Source: Sphingobacteriales bacterium
Lineage (GTDB): Bacteria; Bacteroidota; Bacteroidia; Chitinophagales; Chitinophagaceae
Reading direction: 5' to 3'
Length of the DNA stretch: 6,087 nt
Assembly: GCA_024640385.1 (NCBI GenBank)
Contig: JAHEFC010000247.1
Location: 1-6,087 of the forward strand
The translations under genes were made by a program, and so were the position numbers. Every line of letters begins with the position of its first letter. Position 1 is the first letter of the stretch. Positions 1 through 6,087 of the stretch are shown here, piece after piece. Below the pieces are notes generated by a model. It was not told the DNA's origin, did no database searches, and was given only the letters and a program-made list of their open reading frames with translations.

Positions 1-582
1 CTGCAGTCCCTTCCCGGCGGTGGAGCTGAGATCTTTGATCCGGAGATCAGGGAGCAGATCTGTGCCGATAAAGTGGATGCAGAAGGCTGGCTGAATATTC
101 ATGCCACTGCACATAAACTGGGCATGCATACAAATGCCACCATGCTTTACGGACATATTGAAAACTTTGCCCACCGCGTTGACCATATGGACAGGCTCAG
201 AACACTACAGGATGAAACCGGTGGATTTAACTGCTTTATTCCCCTGAAATTCAGGAATAAGGATAATGAGATGAGTAATATTCCTGAAGTATCCATTGTG
301 GAAGACATGAAGATGTATGCAGTAGCGAGGATCTTCATGGATAATTTTCCTCACCTGAAAGCCTACTGGCCAATGCTGGGCCGCCAGAATGCGCAGCTTA
401 CGCTATCATTTGGTGTGAATGACCTTGACGGAACCATCGATGATTCCACCAAGATCTATTCTATGGCAGGCAGCGAAGAACAGAATCCATCAATGACCAC
501 TACGGAGATCATCGACCTGATCAAACAAGCAAAGCGTGTACCGGTAGAGAGGGACACCCTGTATAATGTGATAAATGTGTGA
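1..582 (+). CDS. mqnE: Aminofutalosine synthase MqnE, C-terminal half (5' end outside window)
   Basis: The frame is open from base 1 to the TGA at 580-582 and gives 193 residues, about half of a usual MqnE (roughly 370-390 aa). The GTG at 73 is internal, because homologous sequence continues upstream of it to the window edge. Family hallmarks are SLPGGGAEIF at fragment residues 3-12, the NATMLYGHIE block, FIPLKF, GVNDLDGTI and the C-terminal AGSEEQNPSMTT and RVPVERDTLYN blocks. MqnE is a cytoplasmic radical-SAM enzyme of the futalosine route to menaquinone. It joins the adenosyl radical from SAM to 3-[(1-carboxyvinyl)oxy]benzoate, giving aminofutalosine. The CxxxCxxC cluster motif would lie in the missing N-terminal half, so it cannot be checked here. 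The related MqnC and CofH enzymes are the alternatives; the AEIF and GHIE wording favours MqnE. The last residues (NVINV) are encoded by the AATGTG repeat array that overlaps the gene end. Confidence 0.9.
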   Translation: MQSLPGGGAEIFDPEIREQICADKVDAEGWLNIHATAHKLGMHTNATMLYGHIENFAHRVDHMDRLRTLQDETGGFNCFIPLKFRNKDNEMSNIPEVSIVEDMKMYAVARIFMDNFPHLKAYWPMLGRQNAQLTLSFGVNDLDGTIDDSTKIYSMAGSEEQNPSMTTTEIIDLIKQAKRVPVERDTLYNVINV

Positions 583-643
583 TAATGTGGGAAATGTGAC
601 ATTAACCACATTTCATTCACCACATTCCCACATTCATCACATT
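565..643. repeat. Inverted array: four AATGTG units then four CACATT units
   Basis: AATGTG occurs on the + strand at 565, 574, 584 and 593 (spacing 9, 10, 9). Its reverse complement CACATT follows at 607, 621, 629 and 638. The two halves can fold on each other. Bases 565-579 match the reverse complement of 629-643 at 14 of 15 positions, and 593-598 pairs with 607-612 around an 8-base loop. A second register pairs 584-598 with 621-634 with one bulge. The array includes the mqnE stop and abuts the TAG stop (644-646) of the convergent TolC-family gene. The units and positions are seen directly. A role in transcription termination, mRNA 3'-end protection or as a dispersed repeat is inference. Confidence 0.85.
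584..634. terminator. Possible bidirectional terminator hairpin between convergent genes
   Basis: This hairpin-forming core of the AATGTG/CACATT array lies in the only 61 bases between the stops of mqnE (+) and the TolC-family gene (-). Its symmetry would serve both directions. No T-run of classic intrinsic-terminator length follows on either strand and the stem is A/T-rich, so the call rests mainly on position and symmetry. Confidence 0.3.
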
Positions 644-2044
644 CTATCTCAGCTGTCCTGTGGACCAGACTATCCTGCGGTAACTGATAAAGAATTTGGT
701 TTTGAGTTCTGCAAGTTTCTGTTGCGCTTCCAGCACCTTATTCTCCCTGGTATTTAGAATAAACAGCGAACTCTCTCCTATCCTGAAACGGGTGTCTTCC
801 CCACGGAACAACCGTTGGTAATTCTCCAGGTTATCTTCGGCTATACGTACCTGTGACTGAAGGGTAGCCAGTTCATTAAAGTAATATTTTACCTTGTTAT
901 CAATAGACAGCCTGGTTTGTACCAGGTCGAGATTGGTTTCTGCAATTTTTATTTTGGCAGCGCTGTAATCACCACGGCCCTGGGAAAGCCTCAATGGCAA
1001 TCCAAAATCGATCCCGAATTTATAATTGTTGCTGTACAATGCCGTGCTTGCATCCTTGAACACATTATAGCCCGAATTGAGGATATTATAATTCACATTC
1101 AACGTTGGAAGCAGACTCTGGAACTTCAGTCTTTTTTCAATATCAAGCATCTGCAGCTTGAAATCATAACTTGCCAGTTTGGGATGTTCGTTGCGTGCAA
1201 TATTGATCAGCTCGTCGAGAACAGGCAGACTGGCATTCTCGATTTTCAAAGTTCTCCAACTACTGTCGGGCACTACATCTGCGGGAAGATAATAAGGCGA
1301 ATCAACAGCAGTCCACAGGTAATTCGAAAGCATCAGTCCTGAGTTCCTGAAATTGAGCATGGCTTCATTCCGGGCCAGTTGAAACGATTGCAGCTGGGCC
1401 AGCGCTTCCGTAGTGTCAATCGCGGGCCTGTCGCCCTGCCTGTAACCAAGCTTCACCAGGTTTAGCCGGCGTTCATTTACAGTCACTGCTTCGTTGAGTA
1501 TCTTATATACCTCGTAGTTTTTCACCCAATACCAGTAAGACTCATAGGCATCGTTCAGGAGGTCGTTGATCAGCAGTAATCGTTCCGCCTTGCTCTGGTC
1601 CCTGAATAATTTGGCCTGCCGCAATACCGACCGTCTCTTATCCATCAGGAGGTTCTTTCCTAACGGCACGGAAACGCCAACATAACTCGACTGACCTTTG
1701 GTTAGTTCAGGATTGGTATAATCACCAAGATTCTCTTCCAGCCCCGCTTTTAATTCAATGCCATACCAGGTAGGTATTTTGAGTTCGGGATTGAAATAAT
1801 CGTAATAGGTCTTACCATCAAAAGTTTTCCGGTCGGTTTGGAGGTAGAAGGCCGGATCAAATCCAGCCCTTGAAGCGGTCAGTTCTGCTTTTGCCCGATC
1901 AACCATCAACTGCGCCTGTTTGGCCACCGGGTGGTATGACCTCACGATATGAATGAATTCTTCCTCCGAAAGATAACGGAGTGTATCATTGGCTTTTGAA
2001 CCAATGCTAAACAAGATCAATACAAACAGGATGAATGCTTTCAT
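644..2044 (-). CDS. TolC-family outer-membrane efflux/secretion channel
   Basis: This 466-residue protein is the expected outer-membrane tunnel of the three-gene export operon. Residues 1-18 form a signal peptide (short hydrophobic core FILFVLILFSIG, cleavage likely after SKA) with no lipobox cysteine. The mature part shows the TolC-family internal duplication. Each half opens with a helix containing an HP dipeptide (HPVAKQAQ near 38-45, HPKLASYDF near 287-295). Each also has a membrane beta-strand region with a proline (VSVPLGKN near 124-131, FGLPLRLSQGRGD near 347-359). Each carries a long helical stretch with the G-x(5)-D-x(2)-E type motif (LGYRQGDRPAIDTTEA near 199-214, FRIGESSLFILNTRENK near 420-436). 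The length is normal for the family. The start is 10 bases after the stop of the HlyD gene, so the two are surely co-transcribed; no clear Shine-Dalgarno is seen, as is common in Bacteroidota. The substrate is unknown. It is the last gene of the operon and runs into the inverted hexamer array. Confidence 0.9.
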   Translation of the reverse strand: MKAFILFVLILFSIGSKANDTLRYLSEEEFIHIVRSYHPVAKQAQLMVDRAKAELTASRAGFDPAFYLQTDRKTFDGKTYYDYFNPELKIPTWYGIELKAGLEENLGDYTNPELTKGQSSYVGVSVPLGKNLLMDKRRSVLRQAKLFRDQSKAERLLLINDLLNDAYESYWYWVKNYEVYKILNEAVTVNERRLNLVKLGYRQGDRPAIDTTEALAQLQSFQLARNEAMLNFRNSGLMLSNYLWTAVDSPYYLPADVVPDSSWRTLKIENASLPVLDELINIARNEHPKLASYDFKLQMLDIEKRLKFQSLLPTLNVNYNILNSGYNVFKDASTALYSNNYKFGIDFGLPLRLSQGRGDYSAAKIKIAETNLDLVQTRLSIDNKVKYYFNELATLQSQVRIAEDNLENYQRLFRGEDTRFRIGESSLFILNTRENKVLEAQQKLAELKTKFFISYRRIVWSTGQLR

Positions 2045-2054
2045 TAAACAGGTA

Positions 2055-3416
2055 CTATTTTTTTCCGGTCATTTTACTGTCTCCGGCCACTTCTGATTTG
2101 TAATAATCGGGCGGGAATCCGTTGATGTTACGCCACAATTCATACCATATCGGAACATCTTTTAATAAAGCGATGCCCTGCGCTCCCGTTCCCATCATGA
2201 GCTCCCTTGGCCATGGCTTCTCTCCCGGCTTTTCTTTCACCAGGATCCGGAACTTGCCATTATTACCCACACCGCTTTCCACTGCCGCCACTTCACCGGC
2301 AAATATCCCATACGATGCATTGGGCCAGCCACTGAAAACAATAGCGGGAAAGCCATCAAACAAGAACATTACTTTCTGTCCTTTTGAGACCAATGGAAGA
2401 TCCACTGGTTTGACAAACATTTCTACGGCATATTCAACATTGGTTGGTATGATCTCCACAATAACATCACCCTCTTTAAGGATCTCACCAATACCTGCCT
2501 TCTTGGCCTGCACTACCTGGCCATCCTGCGGCGCGATCAGGGTATATAATCCACTGCGGATATTGTAATTCATATACTGGTTCTCCAGCTTGGCGATCTC
2601 ACCCTGTCCGGTCTGGATCTGCGAGATAGATTGAAACCGGTCGCCCTCAGCTTTTGATATTTTCTCGGCATATTGCTGCATCTCGCCATTCCTTTCGATC
2701 TTCAACCTGAACAATTCCTGTTTAGCGTTGGACAGTTTGATCTCGGCACTCATTTTCTTTGCCGTTGCTTCCTGCAATGCCTGGTTCCTCTGTTCCAACT
2801 GGACCAATGAAGCCAGGCCGGAATCATACATCACTCTTTGCCTTTTGAATTGTTCCGTTTTTATATTCAGGTCATTCAGTACGGCCACCAGCTCTGCACT
2901 GTCGCTCCTGATCTTCATCACCTGCTGTTCTATCTTATTGTCAAGCTCAGCCATTTTCAGATCCCTGGCTTCTGCCAGCGCAGCGATCTGCTGTCCCGTA
3001 GCATTTACTTTGCTCTGATAACTTTCATTCGCCTGTTTCTTTGCATCAAGCTGCTCTTCGGTTCTTTTCAGCAGTGATGGATCGAGATAATCATCCTTGA
3101 CCTCGCCGATCTGAACCAATGTATCGCCTTTCTTCACATAGTCGCCCTCCTTCACATGCCATTTCACAACCCGCCCCGGAATGATAGTAGGAAACTGCTG
3201 CGGCCTTTGCTCCTGCCTTAATGTGGTGACAGATCCCCTTGCCCTGATATTCTGCGTCCAGGGAAGAAACAAAATGATCGCCAGGGAGATCAGGATAGAA
3301 ATCACCCAGCGTTTGACATTGCTTTTCTTGCGGATACGGTAGATCTGGTTATACGACTTCAAATCCAGTTTTTCACACTGGTGCGCCATGTCCTGGTTAA
3401 TAAAATCAATTGCCAT
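2055..3416 (-). CDS. HlyD-family membrane fusion (periplasmic adaptor) protein
   Basis: This 453-residue protein would bridge the inner-membrane ABC transporter and the TolC-like channel. It has a cytoplasmic N-terminus of about 35 residues, rich in basic residues just before one transmembrane helix (about 36-53). The first half of a biotinyl/lipoyl-like domain follows (GRVVKWHVKEGDYVKKGD, 81-98). A long coiled-coil hairpin occupies about 112-285, and the second lipoyl half follows (LIAPQDGQVVQAKKAG, 293-308). Beta-barrel and membrane-proximal segments fill 325-425. The hairpin turn near 191-208 (RQRVMYDSGLASLVQLEQ) resembles the R-x(n)-S-x(3)-L tip by which such adaptors touch TolC. Start: the ATG at 3414-3416 lies 11 bases after the exporter's stop; Met10 is a possible alternative. 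The tail after residue 425 (LWRNINGFPPDYY, then a charged end) is periplasmic. Nothing in the sequence identifies the cargo. Confidence 0.92.
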   Translation of the reverse strand: MAIDFINQDMAHQCEKLDLKSYNQIYRIRKKSNVKRWVISILISLAIILFLPWTQNIRARGSVTTLRQEQRPQQFPTIIPGRVVKWHVKEGDYVKKGDTLVQIGEVKDDYLDPSLLKRTEEQLDAKKQANESYQSKVNATGQQIAALAEARDLKMAELDNKIEQQVMKIRSDSAELVAVLNDLNIKTEQFKRQRVMYDSGLASLVQLEQRNQALQEATAKKMSAEIKLSNAKQELFRLKIERNGEMQQYAEKISKAEGDRFQSISQIQTGQGEIAKLENQYMNYNIRSGLYTLIAPQDGQVVQAKKAGIGEILKEGDVIVEIIPTNVEYAVEMFVKPVDLPLVSKGQKVMFLFDGFPAIVFSGWPNASYGIFAGEVAAVESGVGNNGKFRILVKEKPGEKPWPRELMMGTGAQGIALLKDVPIWYELWRNINGFPPDYYKSEVAGDSKMTGKK

Positions 3417-3427
3417 TCAGGGTTAGT

Positions 3428-5128
3428 TTAGTTTTTTCGGGTTTCATCCCAGCTGCCTGCGTCAACAAGCTGGCCATCTTTCAAATACAATACCTTATCA
3501 CACTTGGAAACAAACTCATCATCTGTTGTGGTAGCTACCACTATGGTGCAATCTTTGTTGTTCTGTAAAAGATATTCCTGTATCGATCTCCTGTGCGATT
3601 CATCAAGATTGGTCCAGGGTTCTTCCAGTAATAAAAGTCTTGGATCATTTACAAGCGCACGCAGTAACAGGATCTTCTGGATGATGTTCCTGGACAGGCG
3701 CTTACCCACGGGATCGAGAATGGTTTCAAAACCCTCATGTTGTTCTTCCAGGAAATTCTTCAGCCCTATCTTTTCAGACAACACCATAATGGCATTGGGT
3801 GAGATCGCGTTATTTCCCATGGTGATATTTTCCAGGATGGTGCCATTGAAAATATCCTGTTGGCTGAGCAGGATGCCTGTATTCTTTCTCACACTGTCTG
3901 AATGATAATTCCTCAATGGCACATTATCCAGCAGGATGCCTCCTTCATAATTCTTATAGGCACCGCTGAGCACCCTGAGCAAAGTGGACTTGCCCGAGCC
4001 ATCTTCCCCTATCACTGCAACTTTCTGCCCGGGTTCGATATTGAAACTGATATCCTTCAATACAGGTCTTTTGTCGTATTTAAAGTTCAGACCCTGTACC
4101 TGCACGCTCACACCTTCAGCTTTTTCAGTTAACTGCATTTTGCCTTCCGTATCTACAGGCTGATCAATTACTTTACTCAGCTTTTCCACCGAGGTCAGCA
4201 CATCATAGACTTTATCCAGGTTAACGATCAGCTTCTCTACAGAATTCAAAACAAGCAGTATGACGATCTCAGAGGCGATGAACTGTCCGAGGTTAAGCTG
4301 CTGATTGATCAACAGGATGCTACCCACGATCAGCATGGCCGCCGTGATCAGCATCTTGAATCCGATCAGGGTCCAGTATTGAAAAAGTAATACCCTGAAA
4401 TGGGCCGTTCTGGCATTGAGATAACCGCCTACCAGTTCATCGGTTTTCTTCAGGTTCAGCAAGGTCCCTTTAGAAAATTTGAAACTCCGCACCACACGGG
4501 CCAGTTCTTCCAGCCAGCCTGCCACTTTATACTTATAGTTACTTTCCTCGATCGATGTGGACAATCCCCTGGGGCTGGTATAATAAAGGATCACCGTAAC
4601 CAGTGAGATCAACACAAGGCTGAATACAATGAATGCAGGGTGATAGAAAGAAAGCAAAATGGTTCCGAACAGGATCTGGATGCTTGCCGTTGGTATCTCG
4701 AGCAATAGTTTAGAAATACTTTTCTGCAGCGATATGGTGTCGAAAAAACGGTTGACCAGTTCGGGAAGATAATAACTGTCTACACTCTGCAGGTCCAGTT
4801 TCGGTATCCTGTTGGCGTATTCAAAAGAGTAGCGTACAAAAAGTTTCTGTTGCACTTTTTCATTCAGCCTCATCTGGTTCACAGATATGAAGCCATTGAA
4901 AAGAACGCCAAGCACAACAAGAATGATGAGTATTACCAGGGAAGTGGAAATGGAACCACCCAGTACGAAGCTGATGATGCTCTGTATCCCCAGCGGAAGT
5001 GAGAGCTGGACAATTCCATTTAAAATGGCATAAAAGTAGATCGCGGTGATCTCCTTTTTCTCGAGTTTAAGTACCTGCAATATTCTCCTGATGGGATTCA
5101 TCTTGACCCCTGTTGATTGTTCAGCCAT
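3428..5128 (-). CDS. ABC exporter half-transporter with degenerate ATPase motifs
   Basis: This 566-residue protein fuses a six-helix exporter membrane domain (helices near 27-50, 64-84, 142-162, 165-183, 251-274, 283-303) to one nucleotide-binding domain (about 342-566). It should drive export with the adjacent HlyD and TolC proteins. It has no N-terminal C39 peptidase extension, so it is not a peptidase-containing bacteriocin exporter. Seen motifs are an aromatic A-loop Tyr351, Walker A GEDGSGKST (374-382), Q-loop LLSQQDIF (420-427), a D-loop NLD (507-509) and the presumed catalytic Glu503. Departures from consensus are LSRNI at 478-482 instead of LSGGQ, Glu502 where Walker B has Asp (LLLLEEP), and Thr533 where the H-loop His is expected (VVATTT). 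The frame is intact and the rest is well conserved, so it does not look like a pseudogene. A GGAG at 5132-5135 on the minus strand, 3 bases before the ATG, supports this start over Met10. It is the first gene of the operon. Confidence 0.92.
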   Translation of the reverse strand: MAEQSTGVKMNPIRRILQVLKLEKKEITAIYFYAILNGIVQLSLPLGIQSIISFVLGGSISTSLVILIILVVLGVLFNGFISVNQMRLNEKVQQKLFVRYSFEYANRIPKLDLQSVDSYYLPELVNRFFDTISLQKSISKLLLEIPTASIQILFGTILLSFYHPAFIVFSLVLISLVTVILYYTSPRGLSTSIEESNYKYKVAGWLEELARVVRSFKFSKGTLLNLKKTDELVGGYLNARTAHFRVLLFQYWTLIGFKMLITAAMLIVGSILLINQQLNLGQFIASEIVILLVLNSVEKLIVNLDKVYDVLTSVEKLSKVIDQPVDTEGKMQLTEKAEGVSVQVQGLNFKYDKRPVLKDISFNIEPGQKVAVIGEDGSGKSTLLRVLSGAYKNYEGGILLDNVPLRNYHSDSVRKNTGILLSQQDIFNGTILENITMGNNAISPNAIMVLSEKIGLKNFLEEQHEGFETILDPVGKRLSRNIIQKILLLRALVNDPRLLLLEEPWTNLDESHRRSIQEYLLQNNKDCTIVVATTTDDEFVSKCDKVLYLKDGQLVDAGSWDETRKN

Positions 5129-5153
5129 TAGCTCCGTTTTTCCAAAGAAAGTT

Positions 5154-5182
5154 CACAGTTTGTTTAACAAAACAAAACTGTG
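5154..5182. repeat. Imperfect inverted repeat upstream of the exporter operon
   Basis: CACAGTTTGTTT at 5154-5165 pairs with the segment 5170-5182, ending AAACTGTG. This makes a 12-bp stem with one bulged A and a four-base loop (AACA, 5166-5169). It ends 25 bases before the exporter ATG, so it could be an operator for a dimeric repressor or a hairpin in the mRNA leader. The symmetry is seen directly; the function is inference. No T-run follows it on the minus strand, so an intrinsic terminator or attenuator is unlikely. Confidence 0.5.
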
Positions 5183-5206
5183 TTTTACTTATGATTCGAC
5201 ATATTA

Positions 5207-5241
5207 CAAGTCTAAGGTTAAATTGTTTAGCCTGAGACAAA
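5207..5241 (-). promoter_or_regulatory. Weak candidate promoter for the export operon
   Basis: The Bacteroidota consensus is TTTG, then 19-21 bases, then TAnnTTTG. On the minus strand, TTTG (5241-5238) is followed after 23 bases by TAGACTTG (5214-5207), which has one mismatch and a slightly long spacer. Transcription would start near 5200, placing the inverted repeat in the leader. A second, equally imperfect choice is TTTCTTTG (5150-5143) with TTTG at 5176-5173, spacer 22; that would leave almost no leader. The 167-base intergenic region is where the operon promoter should lie, but the exact site is uncertain. Confidence 0.25.
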
Positions 5242-5295
5242 AAAAATCCACAAAAAATTGATCTTTAACACCCAGTTATATAATCCCATCAGTTT

Positions 5296-6087
5296 TCAGC
5301 ACTCACTTAAACTGAGCGGGATATGAACCGCCAGGCCTCCATCTGCGGTTTCCTTGTACTTATGGCTCATATCCTTGGCTGTTTCCCACATGGTTCTGAT
5401 CACTGCATCCAGGGAAACTTTTGCAAAATCGGGTGAACTCTGCAGGGCCAGTTGGGAAGCCGTGATGGCTTTAATAGCCCCCATCGTATTTCTTTCTATG
5501 CAGGGTATCTGTACCAGTCCCCCGATGGGGTCGCAAGTCATCCCCAGGTGGTGTTCCATGGCAATTTCTGCCGCCATGATGCACTGTCTTTGGGTACCGC
5601 CCATACAATCAGTAAGAGCCGCCGCTGCCATCGCAGAAGATACGCCGATCTCGGCCTGGCATCCGCCCATGGCTGCCGAAATGGTCGCGCCTTTTTTGAA
5701 AATACTCCCTATTTCAGAAGCAGTTAGCAAAAACTGCATGATCTTATCCTCATGATTGCCATCGCAAAATGCAATATAATACTGTAAAACAGCGGGAATG
5801 ACCCCTGCAGCACCGTTAGTAGGCGCAGTGACCACGCGGCCGAATGAAGCATTCTCTTCATTGACCGCCAGCGCAAAACAACTGACCCAGTCGATGATAT
5901 AACGAAAATCATGACCGCCCTGGCGGATGGTGGCCACCCAACCTGGGTAATCGGAATAGTGCCGGCCATGGATCAGTTTACGGTTGAGCTCTGCGGCCCT
6001 CCTCCTTACAAAAAGCCCGCCGGGAAGCATGCCTTCCGAATGGGTGCCCCGGTAAATGCAGGATTTCATCACCTTCCAGATCTCCAG
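5296..6087 (-). CDS. sdaA: L-serine dehydratase (L-serine ammonia-lyase), iron-sulfur, C-terminal part
   Basis: The minus-strand frame is open from the right edge and gives 263 residues to the TGA at 5298-5296. Single-chain family members are about 450-470 aa, so the N-terminal part is outside the window. The GTG and ATG at 6072-6067 are internal, because family sequence ([15 protein letters not shown]) runs through them to the edge. The enzyme converts L-serine to pyruvate and ammonia in the cytoplasm, using a 4Fe-4S cluster as Lewis acid instead of PLP. Visible motifs are [11 protein letters not shown] (fragment 21-31), [17 protein letters not shown] (88-104), and the three cluster cysteines in GGCQAEIG (Cys143), TCDPIGG (Cys185) and IPCIERN (Cys196). 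The chain ends in Cys263. In the characterised Legionella enzyme, a C-terminal cysteine folds back to ligate the cluster, and the terminal Cys fits that tail. It ends 167 bases upstream of the exporter operon on the same strand; co-transcription is possible but not indicated. Confidence 0.93.
   Translation of the reverse strand: MEIWKVMKSCIYRGTHSEGMLPGGLFVRRRAAELNRKLIHGRHYSDYPGWVATIRQGGHDFRYIIDWVSCFALAVNEENASFGRVVTAPTNGAAGVIPAVLQYYIAFCDGNHEDKIMQFLLTASEIGSIFKKGATISAAMGGCQAEIGVSSAMAAAALTDCMGGTQRQCIMAAEIAMEHHLGMTCDPIGGLVQIPCIERNTMGAIKAITASQLALQSSPDFAKVSLDAVIRTMWETAKDMSHKYKETADGGLAVHIPLSLSEC

Noticed and set aside
565..643. CRISPR-like or tandem-spacer reading of the repeat array
   Set aside because: The units are only six bases with 2-8-base spacers and invert halfway, which is not CRISPR architecture.
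575..757. 60-codon + strand frame running through the AATGTG/CACATT array
   Set aside because: Its His/Ile/Thr-rich start is simply the translated repeat, and the remainder is antisense to the TolC-family gene.
917..1342. 141-codon open frame on the + strand inside the TolC-family gene
   Set aside because: It lies antisense and fully within a well-supported channel gene, and its translation resembles no family I know. It is a frame shadow.
2122..2568. 148-codon open frame on the + strand inside the HlyD gene
   Set aside because: It is antisense to the adaptor coding sequence, has no recognisable domain, and is explained by the codon bias of the real gene.
3428..5128. Peptidase-containing bacteriocin exporter
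   Set aside because: The N-terminus goes straight into the first membrane helix at about residue 27, leaving no room for a C39 domain or its Cys/His catalytic residues.
5046..5261. 71-codon + strand frame crossing the exporter start into the intergenic region
   Set aside because: About 80 bases overlap the exporter antisense. The rest translates A/T-rich intergenic DNA into Lys/Ser-rich low-complexity sequence with no family match.
5239..5280. Intrinsic terminator for sdaA
   Set aside because: On the minus strand there are T-runs (5257-5252 and 5246-5239), but the only hairpin before them is a 4-bp TAAC/GTTA stem that ends more than 10 bases from the first run. This is too weak to call.
5354..5755. 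133-codon open frame on the + strand inside sdaA
   Set aside because: It is antisense to the conserved iron-sulfur dehydratase motifs. The reverse frame carries all the family signatures.

Overview
The window looks like a chromosomal segment of a Bacteroidota bacterium, most plausibly in or near the Chitinophagaceae. This rests on protein style (a futalosine-pathway MqnE, a single-chain iron-sulfur serine dehydratase, an ABC/HlyD/TolC set with Bacteroidota-like wording), very A/T-rich gene junctions and the general lack of strong Shine-Dalgarno sites. The lineage is an inference; no rRNA or other taxonomic marker is present.

Layout. Bases 1-582 (+) hold the C-terminal half of mqnE, the radical-SAM aminofutalosine synthase of menaquinone biosynthesis, cut by the left edge. 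Bases 565-643 hold a compact array: four AATGTG units followed by four inverted CACATT units. It spans the mqnE stop codon and ends exactly at the stop of the convergent gene. Bases 644-5128 (-) are a three-gene operon transcribed right to left: a 566-aa ABC exporter half-transporter, a 453-aa HlyD-type membrane fusion protein and a 466-aa TolC-family outer-membrane channel, separated by only 11 and 10 bases. Bases 5129-5295 are an A/T-rich intergenic region with an imperfect inverted repeat just upstream of the exporter and weak promoter-like elements. Bases 5296-6087 (-) hold the C-terminal part of a single-chain L-serine dehydratase (sdaA), cut by the right edge.

How the genes work together. 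The three central proteins would form one trans-envelope, type-I-secretion-like conduit: an inner-membrane ABC protein, a periplasmic adaptor and an outer-membrane tunnel. No substrate, maturation peptidase or regulator is encoded in the window. The flanking mqnE and sdaA are ordinary metabolic genes and show no functional link to it.

The most notable point is the exporter's ATPase domain. It has a good Walker A but a degenerate signature (LSRNI instead of LSGGQ), Glu in place of the Walker B Asp, and Thr in place of the H-loop His, while no partner subunit is encoded beside it. I see no convincing entirely new system; the degenerate ATPase and the inverted hexamer array are the items that deserve follow-up.
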